Under the pieces are notes generated by a model, which did no database searches, was not told the origin of the DNA, and saw only the letters and a list, made by a program, of their open reading frames with translations. Positions 18,327-27,705 of a DNA stretch of 37,871 nucleotides are shown here, in pieces. Each line of letters begins with the position of its first letter. Position 1 is the first letter of the stretch. A program made the position numbers and the translations under genes. The stretch is from Candidatus Omnitrophus sp. (lineage in GTDB: Bacteria > Omnitrophota > Gorgyraeia > Zapsychrales > Fredricksoniimonadaceae), in the NCBI GenBank assembly GCA_020719005.1, contig DYQZ01000007.1, positions 1 through 37,871 on the forward strand. The letters run 5' to 3'.

Positions 18327-18347
18327 TTTTTACTCCGTAAAAATGGC
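18323..18347. repeat. Perfect hairpin abutting/overlapping the tRNA 3' CCA
   Basis: GCCATTTTTAC-TCC-GTAAAAATGGC, 11-bp perfect arms. Confidence 0.7.
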
Positions 18348-18446
18348 AAGCCCATTCCTTACGTTTTGATTTTCTATTGGTTCGCCTGCCGTTGTTTACC
18401 TGGGATGCTTTCACATTCAATGGTTGAGTCGCTTGGCAACGTGCTT

Positions 18447-18496
18447 GGGGACACGTAGCCCTGCTTGTTGTTTTGATGGCGGGGCAACATGTCCCC
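18447..18496. repeat. Strong imperfect stem-loop between tRNA-Arg and agmatine deiminase gene
   Basis: GGGGACACGTAGCCCTGC ... GCGGGGCAACATGTCCCC, 16 of 18 positions pair including a G-U, 14-nt loop. Confidence 0.6.
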
Positions 18497-18510
18497 TGGT
18501 CGGCATTGGT

Positions 18511-19554
18511 TTATAACGGAATTTGCTGGGAAAGGCAATGGCATGTGCCGAGGCCGACGATAATGTCAGTTGCATCAATGGGAACAATGCGACGGCCTTT
18601 GAAAAGACCTTTAAGAATGCGGATCGCTTCTTTATCCTGGGCACAGTTGAATACCGGCAACAGAACGATCCCGTTGGCAATATAAAAGTTCGCATAACTC
18701 GCCGGAAGACGTTCATCTTTGCGATAATAACGGGGTTCAGGCATCGGGAGCGTCACAATACGGAACGGTTTCCCATCCAGGTTGCGAAAACTCTTCAAGC
18801 GCTCAATATTGTCGCGGCATATTGCGTGGTTCTCATCCGCTTTGTTCTTTTCCTTAACCGTTACGATCGTATTTTTATCTGTAAAGCGCGCGATATCATC
18901 AATGTGTCCGTCGGTGTCATCACCCGCGATGCCATCTTTGAGCCACAGGATCTTTTTCACACCAAGATTTGACTTGAGCGCCGTCTCGATCTCTTCTTTG
19001 TTCAAATGCGGATTACGGTTCTTGTTGAGCAGGCACAATTCTGTGGTCAAGAGCACGCCGGCACCATTGACATCAATGGACCCGCCCTCCATGACCAGAG
19101 GATATGAAAAACACGGAAGCCCGAGGAATGAGGACATCTTCTTAGCGATCCTGTTATCCTTGGCCGAGGGATATTTTCCGCCCCATGCATTAAAGATCCA
19201 ATCAGTGGCAACCCGCGCGCCTGTCTTTTGATGCTTAAGGACAATACAACCATGATCCCGGCACCAGGCGTCATTCGTCGGAAAACGATGCAGGAACACA
19301 TTTTTTGTGACCTTGCGCTTCTTGAGCTTAAGTTTAAGCGCACGTTCCATCGCATCGTCATTAACGTTAATGTGAACCTCTTCAACCTTGGCCAGATGCA
19401 TCACCATATCTGCAAAAGCATCCTGAGCAGATTTAAGGGCGGTGAAGAAACTTTTTGGATTATGAGGATACGAAAGCCATGTGCCCTGATGGGGTTCCCA
19501 CTCGGCGGGCATCCTGTAACCTTGACGTATCAGATCGTGAAATTTATTTTTCAT
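18511..19554 (-). CDS. aguA: Agmatine deiminase
   Basis: MPAEWEPHQGTWLSYPHN, NDAWCRDHGCIVLKH, VMEGGSIDVNGAGVLLTTELCLLNKNRNPHL, GDDTDGHIDDIARF; C-terminal GTCHCLSQQIP. Confidence 0.95.
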   Translation of the reverse strand: MKNKFHDLIRQGYRMPAEWEPHQGTWLSYPHNPKSFFTALKSAQDAFADMVMHLAKVEEVHINVNDDAMERALKLKLKKRKVTKNVFLHRFPTNDAWCRDHGCIVLKHQKTGARVATDWIFNAWGGKYPSAKDNRIAKKMSSFLGLPCFSYPLVMEGGSIDVNGAGVLLTTELCLLNKNRNPHLNKEEIETALKSNLGVKKILWLKDGIAGDDTDGHIDDIARFTDKNTIVTVKEKNKADENHAICRDNIERLKSFRNLDGKPFRIVTLPMPEPRYYRKDERLPASYANFYIANGIVLLPVFNCAQDKEAIRILKGLFKGRRIVPIDATDIIVGLGTCHCLSQQIPL

Positions 19555-20440
19555 TGTCGAACCGTTTATATAAAGCGCTGTAACTATCAATACGTCTATC
19601 ACGCAAAAAAGGCCACTGCACACGTTTGGAAGCGATCACATCAAGATCAACAGAGACAATGAGAGCCTCTTCCTTATTTACAGAAGCACGCTTCACGACC
19701 GTTCCATAAGGATCAGCCACAAAGCTCTGCCCCCAGAACTCAATACCTTCCTTGCCCTTTTCCGGGTTCGGCTCATATCCCACACGGTTCGTCGCCGCCA
19801 CAAAACAGCCGTTAGCAATAGCATGTGCGCGCTGGATCGTCTCCCAGGAATCGTGCTGACGCACACCGTATTCAGCCTTGTCCGCCGGAAGCCAGCCGAT
19901 CGCAGTCGGATAGAAAATGATCTGTGCGCCCTTAAGCGCAGTCAAACGTGCCGCTTCGGGATACCACTGGTCCCAGCAAATAAGAACGCCGATATCCGCA
20001 TATTTTGTCTTAAAGACCTGATATCCCAGATCACCAGGCGCAAAATAAAACTTTTCATAAAATTGAGGGTCATCAGGGATATGCATCTTGCGGTATTTGC
20101 CAAGATACTTTCCGTCGGCATCAAGTACCGCGGTCGTGTTGTAATAAACACCCTCGGCCTGTTTCTCAAAAAGAGAGGCCACAATGACAACTTTATATTT
20201 CTTGGCGAGAGAAGACAATGCCTTGACGACTGCGGCTTTCTCACTCACCGGTTCAGCAAGTTTAAAGAGCTCGTAGGATTCGTGCTGACAGAAATAACGC
20301 GACTTGAACAGTTCCTGGGTCGCGATGATCTTTGCCCCTTTTTTAGCAGCAGAAGCGATCATCCCAAGCACTTTATCAAAATTCTTACCGACGCTATCAC
20401 TACAGGAATGCTGGATCAGTCCAATATTGACCTTGTTCAC
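19544..20440 (-). CDS. aguB: N-carbamoylputrescine amidase
   Basis: VNIGLIQHSCSDSVGKNFDKVLGMI, ATQELFKSRYFCQ, RKMHIPDDPQFYEKFYFAPGDLGYQVF, GVLICWDQWYPEAARLTALKGAQIIFYPTAIGW. Confidence 0.96.
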   Translation of the reverse strand: MNKVNIGLIQHSCSDSVGKNFDKVLGMIASAAKKGAKIIATQELFKSRYFCQHESYELFKLAEPVSEKAAVVKALSSLAKKYKVVIVASLFEKQAEGVYYNTTAVLDADGKYLGKYRKMHIPDDPQFYEKFYFAPGDLGYQVFKTKYADIGVLICWDQWYPEAARLTALKGAQIIFYPTAIGWLPADKAEYGVRQHDSWETIQRAHAIANGCFVAATNRVGYEPNPEKGKEGIEFWGQSFVADPYGTVVKRASVNKEEALIVSVDLDVIASKRVQWPFLRDRRIDSYSALYKRFDNEK

Positions 20441-20511
20441 ATCTCCCCCTTTTTTAAGCAGGGTTTATTGTAGCGAAAGTGTTGTGATTTTCAACAGGTA
20501 AATAAAACCGC

Positions 20512-23274
20512 CTATCCATTGGGAAACAACACCCGCTCAACCTCCGGGATTGACGAGGCCGGCTTCAACGGTTTGAGATCAAAGATAACGGGAGAAAAGC
20601 CAAGGGTGTTCTGATAAGCATTCAATTGTTCCTTGCTCCATGTATCAAAATGGACTTGTCCGCCCGCGGCATCTACAAACATATCCATCGTGCCGGCACC
20701 GAGGTCGATGCCGCCGGCCGGAGCCGCTATCACATCCGCATCTAAAGAAGCCGCCGGATGCTTTTCTATTGATCTGCGGAAAATAACAGAAGAACTGCTT
20801 TCCGGAAGAATAAAATCCCCCTCAGCTCTTAATATCTCATTAAATCCATCACCAACGAAGGCGGTGAGAAAAATGATCCCGCCCGGCTTTAAGACCCTCA
20901 ACAATTCCTGAGCCATCTCATCAGGAAGATCTTCAGAGATCGTCAGGTTCTGACCAAAAATAACACCGATACTGTTGTCGGGAAGCGGCAAGGTGTCTTC
21001 AAAAGATCTCTGATATATTTTGTATTCAACTTTTCCCGGTTCATTTTTGCTCTGATAATATTCTTGCGCCACCTTGATGCGCCCCGCCTGAATTTCCATG
21101 CCATGGATCACCGATGCCCCTGTAACAGCTTTGACCTTTTCCAGCTCCTGATAAGAATTCCCGAATCCAAGGACCAATGCCTCATTAATATCAACACCAT
21201 CATGCACCATTTTCTTAACCTCGCCTTTCAGAAGAGGGCCATAGTGTGTAGCAAACAAATCCCGGCTTGTCCGTGTACCACCACCGAAATCATCATAAAA
21301 TCTCGGGTCAACGGCCTTGATCTTTTCTGAAGCATCGTCTGTGTTGCCTTCAGCAGCAAACCCCTTGCCCGCCACAACATGAATAACCTCCGGAAGCGCG
21401 CCCGAACGAAAACTTTGTCGAGACTCCTCCATCACCTTGATATTCAGTGACGTCCAAATGCCTTCACGCTTGATCCCGTCTTTCCCGGAAAGTAAAGAAT
21501 AAAAAGTCTTCACCAACCTGGGATACTCGACATTGAACACAAAGAAACCATCCGATGAGAAAAACCTATTCAAAGCCTTAAAATGAAGAGTCACCTCTCT
21601 TCGACGCCACTGTTCATGAAGAATAAAGTGAAAACCGTTCTTACTATAGCCAGCCTGAATAAGGGATCCTTCAGGTAATACCTTTTCCAGCACCTCTCCC
21701 GTCGTCTGGAAAGGTGCCACAACCATCGAGATCGCTGGCTCCATCTCCAGGTCATTGATCATGCGCGGATATATCGTTTCAGTCGTTGCGATCACGCGAA
21801 CATTGTTGATCCCGCGCTTGCGCATTTCCACCAGCAAGCCTTTAGCCGCACGCAGATCCCCTGCTCCCCAATCAAGCACATAAAAAGGCTTATCACCAAA
21901 AATAGCGGCATCATGCGCGATACGATCGATCAGTGAACCATTCAAGATAGTCGTAAAAACATGATCGATCTCCTGGATCGTGGTCTGGAAAATAGGCCAA
22001 CCATCTGCAAAGCGTACAAATGACCCGATATTCCCGCAAAGAACCCGTTTTGTCCGCCCCTGTTTTCTCGACTGAAGAATATCATGATAAGAAACCGCTG
22101 GATCCAGAAAGAGACGGCGCCTAACATCTGCCGGAATAACTCCTAAAGCGTTACGTTCCGGCAAAAGCCCCATTCCAGCCAGAAGCAAATGACGTCCAAT
22201 AAGGGAGCCCAGCCCTACAACCTTTGAGATCTTCATTGACGCATCCACGAGGACGATCCCGCCGGAAAAATATTTACGCGGAATTAGCGCTCCGGAGGCA
22301 GAGTCGTGCTCTTCCTTGATCAAATTGAACGCGCCCTGTTTGAACGACGCCACATACTGCTGATAGATCTCCTCCACCGCCGCCGGGTCTCCTGTATCAA
22401 CCCCAGGCACTTTCTTCTGATCCACATAGACCGATGCCAAAAGCGTGTCCTTGACCTTCTTTTTATACCAACTCGCAAGAATGAACGAATGATAGATCTG
22501 ACGCAGGCGTGCAAAATGCGCGCCTTCATTGACTTCTTTTTCCAACGCTGGAAGAACGACCTCACGCATTACAGACACAGCAAGGTCTGAACCTTGTTCT
22601 ACCAATGGTGCGGTTGATGCGATGGACTGTCCGCGGTCTTTTGCCATCGCCAGATAATCCACCTCGGTCATGACCTTCAAATGAGAACTGACCACAACAG
22701 CGGTCGCGTCTTTAGCATCAGGTCTTTCATAAACCGTAACCTCTGCCGGAACGATCCACACACGGTTGCGTGCATCAAAAGGTATCTCGGTCGTTCCCAA
22801 ACGCTCCTGAGCCGTGCGGTATACCTCATCCCAGAATTTCTTTCCGATCGCCTCATCCGGATAAATAGCAGAAGAGGCGATCTGCTTAAGCAAATAATCC
22901 TGTGCCAAAAGGTCTCTGCCCATTTCAGTTTGACCAAAAAGTTCGGGCACGATACGGTCATGTTCATCGGGGGACAAATTAACCCAAAGATCTTTTTCAG
23001 GAATAGTAAGCGCCGCCATGAAATATTTCGCGAGGCGCGTGATCTCATCCTTCAAGGCGGGCGCATCATCAGCTCCGTCACCTTGATCAACAATAAGATC
23101 AAAACGGAACGGCTCTTTACTGTAGGCCTTGATCCCGACCAAGACCGGCGGCTGATACGAAGACGAAAAACTCACCAATGCCCCAGGTTCAGGCAGAACA
23201 ATGCCCGATGCCCCGACAGGTGTTCCTGTGAGGATCAAGAATAAAATCAATAACAAGTGCAGTATCTTTTTCAA
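20512..23274 (-). CDS. Large exported protein with conserved N-terminal region and two methyltransferase-like regions
   Basis: Signal peptide MKKILHLLLILFLILTGTPVGA; FYVLDWGAGDLRAAKGLLVEM (degenerate MTase motif I) and ALVLGFGNSYQELEKV...IHGMEIQAGRIKVAQEYY...SFEDTLPLPDNSIGVIFGQ...ELLRVLKPGGIIFLTAF (Methyltransf_11-like). Confidence 0.75.
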   Translation of the reverse strand: MKKILHLLLILFLILTGTPVGASGIVLPEPGALVSFSSSYQPPVLVGIKAYSKEPFRFDLIVDQGDGADDAPALKDEITRLAKYFMAALTIPEKDLWVNLSPDEHDRIVPELFGQTEMGRDLLAQDYLLKQIASSAIYPDEAIGKKFWDEVYRTAQERLGTTEIPFDARNRVWIVPAEVTVYERPDAKDATAVVVSSHLKVMTEVDYLAMAKDRGQSIASTAPLVEQGSDLAVSVMREVVLPALEKEVNEGAHFARLRQIYHSFILASWYKKKVKDTLLASVYVDQKKVPGVDTGDPAAVEEIYQQYVASFKQGAFNLIKEEHDSASGALIPRKYFSGGIVLVDASMKISKVVGLGSLIGRHLLLAGMGLLPERNALGVIPADVRRRLFLDPAVSYHDILQSRKQGRTKRVLCGNIGSFVRFADGWPIFQTTIQEIDHVFTTILNGSLIDRIAHDAAIFGDKPFYVLDWGAGDLRAAKGLLVEMRKRGINNVRVIATTETIYPRMINDLEMEPAISMVVAPFQTTGEVLEKVLPEGSLIQAGYSKNGFHFILHEQWRRREVTLHFKALNRFFSSDGFFVFNVEYPRLVKTFYSLLSGKDGIKREGIWTSLNIKVMEESRQSFRSGALPEVIHVVAGKGFAAEGNTDDASEKIKAVDPRFYDDFGGGTRTSRDLFATHYGPLLKGEVKKMVHDGVDINEALVLGFGNSYQELEKVKAVTGASVIHGMEIQAGRIKVAQEYYQSKNEPGKVEYKIYQRSFEDTLPLPDNSIGVIFGQNLTISEDLPDEMAQELLRVLKPGGIIFLTAFVGDGFNEILRAEGDFILPESSSSVIFRRSIEKHPAASLDADVIAAPAGGIDLGAGTMDMFVDAAGGQVHFDTWSKEQLNAYQNTLGFSPVIFDLKPLKPASSIPEVERVLFPNG

Positions 23275-23460
23275 CGCCTATCCCCTTATTATGACGCTCA
23301 TTCCACCTTTAATAAGTATCTACTTATAAAAGAAGAAAAACAAGGGGGCTGCCAGCCCGCTGGAAGACATTCTTCTCTGATGCATCTCATTGCAGGGGTG
23401 AGTGATACGGATGTATTAAAAGATTGGGCTATTCATTTATATTTTTTTATTGACCGGCAA

Positions 23461-23568
23461 GAGGCCTGTGGGATGTCTTTGATGCGAGTTAAAAAACTGC
23501 CGACCCGAAAACCCTAATAGAAAAGGCAGTTTTTTCTGTCTGAGCAGCAAAGACATCCCGCTGGCCTC
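23461..23568. repeat. Long imperfect inverted repeat containing a terminator-like core
   Basis: Outer arms GAGGCCTGTGGGATGTCTTTG (23461-23481) / CAAAGACATCCCGCTGGCCTC (23548-23568), 19 of 21 matches; inner arms AAAAAACTGCC (23491-23501) / GGCAGTTTTTT (23525-23535), perfect. Confidence 0.75.
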
Positions 23569-23595
23569 AACACCTTGGCATCCGGTACACTCGGC

Positions 23596-23619
23596 GATCC
23601 CTCACTGCGTTCGGGATGA
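23596..23619. repeat. REP-like short palindromic sequence
   Basis: GATCCCTCACTGCGTTCGGGATGA, imperfect palindrome resembling dispersed REP-type repeats. Confidence 0.35.
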
Positions 23620-23654
23620 CGTATAATATTCGAAATGTTCTGACCGGAATATAG

Positions 23655-26600
23655 CTATTCCTTAAGGTCGAGGAGGAATTTGATGTCTTCCCAGCCGAGG
23701 CTCTTAAAGACGGTCTCATCAGACAAGACGAGTGCGTTCATCATGGACTTCTTGCGTTCCTGCAACTCTAAGATCCGCTCCTCGATGGTGCCGCGGGCGA
23801 TCAGGTGATAGGCGAGCACAGCGTTCTTCTGTCCCATGCGGTGCGTACGGTCAATGGCCTGTTGTTCCACCGCCGGGTTCCACCACGGCTCATATAAAAT
23901 AACCGTATCCGCCGACGTCAAATTAAGGCCCAAGCCGCCGACCTTAAGACTCAACAAGAAAACTTTCACATCCTTATCCGTATTAAAATGCTCGACGCGT
24001 TCCTGGCGGTTCTTTGTTTTCCCGTCCATATATTCGAACGTGATCTTTTCATGCTCCAGATATTCCTTGAGGATCTTAAGCATTTCAACGAACTGACTAA
24101 ATACGAGAACGCGATGACCTGAAGATAAAAGCTCCTGCAACATTTCTTTAAAAAGATCTGTCTTCGCCGATACGCCGATCTGGTGTTTAAGCGCGACACC
24201 CGCGATCTGGGGATGACAGCAGATCTGCCTCAAACGCAGTAACAGCGTCAGGATAAGCATGCGACTTTTGCCAAGTCCATTAGTGCGATAGGCCTCGAGC
24301 GCTTCCTTGCGCGCCTGATCCGCCATTGAAGCATAAAGTTTCGCCTGCGCCGGCTCCAGTTCACAAAAAGCGGTCTGCTCGATCTTCTCCGGCAATTCCT
24401 TGATCACATCGTGTTTGAGACGGCGCAACACAAAAGGCGCTATACGCCTAGAAAGTTCGGTCAGCTTCTGGCTGTCCTGACCCTGGACAATAGGCGTTTC
24501 ATAGATCTCACGGAACCGCTCGTAGGTCCCCAGAAAAGACGGCATTAAAAAGTCAAAGATCGACCAAAGGTCCGCAATACTATTCTCAAGAGGCGTTCCG
24601 CTTAATGCCAGACGATGATCAGCCTTCAGACGTTTGGTGACCTGAGCACTCAATGTATGACGGTTCTTGATATTTTGTGCTTCATCAAGGATCAAATAAT
24701 GAAAATGATACGGCGCATAATATTCGACATCCCGACGCAGAAGTGCATAGGAGGTGATCACGATCTCAACCTCAGGGATCTTCTGCAAACGGCTGCGACG
24801 ATCATTCCCGCCGATAACAAGCGTCTTCATCCCGGGCAGGAATTTCTTCACTTCCGCTTCCCAGTTCCAGACAAGTGTTGTCGGACAAACGACCAGACAT
24901 GGCAGTTTAACGCCATCTTCTTTCGCCTGACAGATCATGGCCAGCGTCTGCAACGTCTTACCTAAACCCATTTCATCTGCGAGAATACCGCCGAAACGGA
25001 ATTTACGGATGAACGTCAGCCAGTTGACCCCATGGCGCTGATAATCACGCAGAACACCGGCAACAGACGCAGGCATCTGAACCTCATCAACACCTTTGAA
25101 ACGTTTTAATTCTTCATATAACCGCTCTGTCTCAGCATCCACCTCGACCGTAATACCCTTCGCACGCAGGTCATCCATCACAAAAGGAATATGCGCCAGC
25201 ATTAATTTATTTTCACGGTCGCGTTCATCGAGGAGGCTTCCGATACGGCCAAACGCTTCAGCATTAAGCGGAATGAATTCCCCGCTCTTTAGACGAATAA
25301 ATTTCTTTCCCTGAGCCAAATTCTCCCGCAACAACTCAATAGGGATATCCAATTCTTTCCCGTCACGGCTATAAGAAATATCATAAGAAAACCAGTCGAT
25401 CCCAAGCGAACTGACCCTGACGCGCGTATTAAGCCCCGTTGTCCCCTGATAAAGCGCTCGTGCTTTCTCCGACAAAAGAACATCACCCTCATCATCCAGT
25501 CTTTTTGCGTGCACCGACAAGAATTCAAATGTGTCCTCGGGAGACGTGAAATGAAAAGCATTCCCGTCTTCATCAAAAACACAATGACACACGCTGATAA
25601 GTGCATGCGCTATTTCCTCTTCCCGCATCAGATCACGGCGGACCAGAACAGCACCATCAGCATCAGCCCACTCTAAATATACCGAATTCTCACTTCTCGT
25701 ATACGACGCGCTCGCTTTGCCATAAACAAACATGAGCGCAAGCACCAGCTTCCCGCGTTTAACATCTATCTCATAACGCGCACGCGGCACATGGGCCTCA
25801 AGACGCGCCGCGCATGTTTTCTTGTCATCAACCTCAACAACAGCACATTCGCGAAGCCGCGGCAAAGCAGCGATAAGAAAATGTTGACGTTCGAGCGACG
25901 TGAGCGCCTGTTCCTCATCCAGAAAATAAGTCAACACACGTTCTTCGATCCTCGGGTCTAACAGACGAAAAGACAAACTCGGTTCATGAAAGAGCCACAC
26001 ATGACTTCCTGAGATCACATCTTTTTTCGTCCAGGCCTGATCAGGATAAAGAGGATCCACGAGACCTGCCTTGACCGCGACTTTATCCGTGGATAACGTG
26101 CGCACGCCGAGCTTAAGTCCCACCAAAGGTGTGGTCACAAAAGTAAAAACCCGGGCTGTCCTGGGCTCAATGATCTCGATCCCTTCAAAACGGCTGACCA
26201 GGTCGAGTAAAATGCCGAGCTGCAATGGCAGCAAACGCCACAACACGATCTCTCCGACGGAATCAGGCTCACGCACAAAACCTTTTAAGACATGAAGAAA
26301 ATGATGTTGCGCTGATGTAAAAGCAGATAACGGAGGAAGGTTCTCGTCAGAAAGAAAAGCATCACCTAACAGATCATCAATATCAGTCACGGAAAGCGTT
26401 CGGCCGCGGTATTCCACGGAAAGCGAGAACGGGATGCCTGTTTTGGCTGAACTGCGCAGTCCTTTGACGGTAAGTCCTATTTTAAGCTGGACAGGCGTAT
26501 CGATCGACGAAAGAAAAGCACTGATCCCGCTGGTCTCTGGCATCTCTTCACGACCAGCCTCTGATATACCAGCGGCTGTATCAAGCGTGTCGTCGTCTTC

Positions 26601-26903
26601 AGCAGGGTCATTCTCAGACTCACCTGTCTCACCGAGGCCCATCATGTATAACAAAAGCGCGACCGCATGCTTGCAAAAAACACCGGCAGTTCCGTGAGGG
26701 CATGAACAACGCACCAGCGGCCTGCCATGACGGAAAGACGCCACCACTTTATATGGACGACGCTTGGAGCCATGCACTTCAGCATGTGCCCGGTCGCCTT
26801 TCCACGTCAGGGAACGCACCATTCCTGCCCGGAAATATTCTTCCCCGCGCAAAAAGATCGTGTCCCCTGCCAATTCCTTGATCACTTGTCCTGTTAATGT
26901 CAT
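23655..26903 (-). CDS. SWIM zinc-finger / SNF2-family DNA helicase
   Basis: VRCSCPHGTAGVFCKHAVALLL (CxCxnCxH SWIM); GGILADEMGLGKTLQTLAMI, LDEAQNIKN, LSGTPLENSIADLWSIFDFL, VFSQFVEMLKIL, LSLKVGGLGLNLTSADTVI, DRTHRMGQ. Confidence 0.97.
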   Translation of the reverse strand: MTLTGQVIKELAGDTIFLRGEEYFRAGMVRSLTWKGDRAHAEVHGSKRRPYKVVASFRHGRPLVRCSCPHGTAGVFCKHAVALLLYMMGLGETGESENDPAEDDDTLDTAAGISEAGREEMPETSGISAFLSSIDTPVQLKIGLTVKGLRSSAKTGIPFSLSVEYRGRTLSVTDIDDLLGDAFLSDENLPPLSAFTSAQHHFLHVLKGFVREPDSVGEIVLWRLLPLQLGILLDLVSRFEGIEIIEPRTARVFTFVTTPLVGLKLGVRTLSTDKVAVKAGLVDPLYPDQAWTKKDVISGSHVWLFHEPSLSFRLLDPRIEERVLTYFLDEEQALTSLERQHFLIAALPRLRECAVVEVDDKKTCAARLEAHVPRARYEIDVKRGKLVLALMFVYGKASASYTRSENSVYLEWADADGAVLVRRDLMREEEIAHALISVCHCVFDEDGNAFHFTSPEDTFEFLSVHAKRLDDEGDVLLSEKARALYQGTTGLNTRVRVSSLGIDWFSYDISYSRDGKELDIPIELLRENLAQGKKFIRLKSGEFIPLNAEAFGRIGSLLDERDRENKLMLAHIPFVMDDLRAKGITVEVDAETERLYEELKRFKGVDEVQMPASVAGVLRDYQRHGVNWLTFIRKFRFGGILADEMGLGKTLQTLAMICQAKEDGVKLPCLVVCPTTLVWNWEAEVKKFLPGMKTLVIGGNDRRSRLQKIPEVEIVITSYALLRRDVEYYAPYHFHYLILDEAQNIKNRHTLSAQVTKRLKADHRLALSGTPLENSIADLWSIFDFLMPSFLGTYERFREIYETPIVQGQDSQKLTELSRRIAPFVLRRLKHDVIKELPEKIEQTAFCELEPAQAKLYASMADQARKEALEAYRTNGLGKSRMLILTLLLRLRQICCHPQIAGVALKHQIGVSAKTDLFKEMLQELLSSGHRVLVFSQFVEMLKILKEYLEHEKITFEYMDGKTKNRQERVEHFNTDKDVKVFLLSLKVGGLGLNLTSADTVILYEPWWNPAVEQQAIDRTHRMGQKNAVLAYHLIARGTIEERILELQERKKSMMNALVLSDETVFKSLGWEDIKFLLDLKE

Positions 26904-27016
26904 CGAAGCCTCATACGGTAAATGGAAGAATTCTTCATTATACTACGCAATGAGGATATTAGGGAGAATAGTCTTGCACGGAAGGAAATAAAACACGAAT
27001 GATGGGCGGAATAATA

Positions 27017-27436
27017 TTACTTCTTCCCCGAACCGCTCGCCAACCAATCCTGTGTTCTTAAGCCAGGAACCTGTGAGAACTCTTTGAGGTTATGGGTCAC
27101 AAGAACGCCTCGATGAGCCAACACTGTTGCCGCAATCACCAGGTCATTAGGCCCTATCGGCTTCCCTTTCTCTTCAAGATCAGCGCGTAAAGCCGCATAA
27201 GCCTCCGCACCTTTATCGTCAAAAGAAATGATCTCGAAAGGCTCGAGGAATGCCTCAACAGCTTTCTGTGCTGTGGACGAGTTCGACGATTTATAGGCGC
27301 CCAGCCAAAGCTCGGCCGCAACAATACTGGGGATCTTGATGGCATCGGGCTTACGCGACTGGAACTCTTCGATCAAGGCCGGATGCGTCCCGCGAAGAGC
27401 AAAAATGCAAATATCTGTATCAAGAAAGAACGTCAC
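27017..27436 (-). CDS. vapC: PIN-domain toxin (VapC family)
   Basis: FFLDTDICIFALRG...SIVAAELWLGAYKS...GPNDLVIAATVLAHRGVLVTHNLKEFSQVPGL. Confidence 0.92.
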   Translation of the reverse strand: MTFFLDTDICIFALRGTHPALIEEFQSRKPDAIKIPSIVAAELWLGAYKSSNSSTAQKAVEAFLEPFEIISFDDKGAEAYAALRADLEEKGKPIGPNDLVIAATVLAHRGVLVTHNLKEFSQVPGLRTQDWLASGSGKK

Positions 27437-27663
27437 AGGACCTCCCGCGCGCAGTCTTTTTTAGCATCCGGCTGTTTGGGTCGCGCTATATCCGCTTGCC
27501 GCAATGAGCCGAAGACCTTGAAATAATCCTTAGGCCAGGCGTCAGTCATCGAACCGGTCAAACGCTTCTTGACCCAGGCCGACACGGAGTCATCGTCGAG
27601 CTTTGCCGACTTTGATATCTTCCCTAACGTCTCGTCATCTATATAAATAGTCAGTTGTGCCAT
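27433..27663 (-). CDS. VapB-like antitoxin
   Basis: MAQLTIYIDDETLGKISKSAKLDDDSVSAWVKKRL RHH-like N-terminus; 4-nt overlap with vapC. Confidence 0.8.
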   Translation of the reverse strand: MAQLTIYIDDETLGKISKSAKLDDDSVSAWVKKRLTGSMTDAWPKDYFKVFGSLRQADIARPKQPDAKKDCAREVL

Positions 27664-27705
27664 GTCTTACCTCCACCTTGAATATACCACATCAAAGGGT
27701 CTATG

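Noticed and set aside
18417-18716. Minus-strand ORF of 99 aa after aguA
   Set aside because: Overlaps aguA in another frame; the non-overlapping tail is short and coincides with the strong stem-loop.
23257-23517. 86-aa plus-strand ORF in the repeat-rich gap
   Set aside because: Runs through the long inverted repeat; no family resemblance.
23461-23568. CRISPR repeat possibility
   Set aside because: Only one inverted structure, no regularly spaced direct repeats and no cas genes anywhere in the window.
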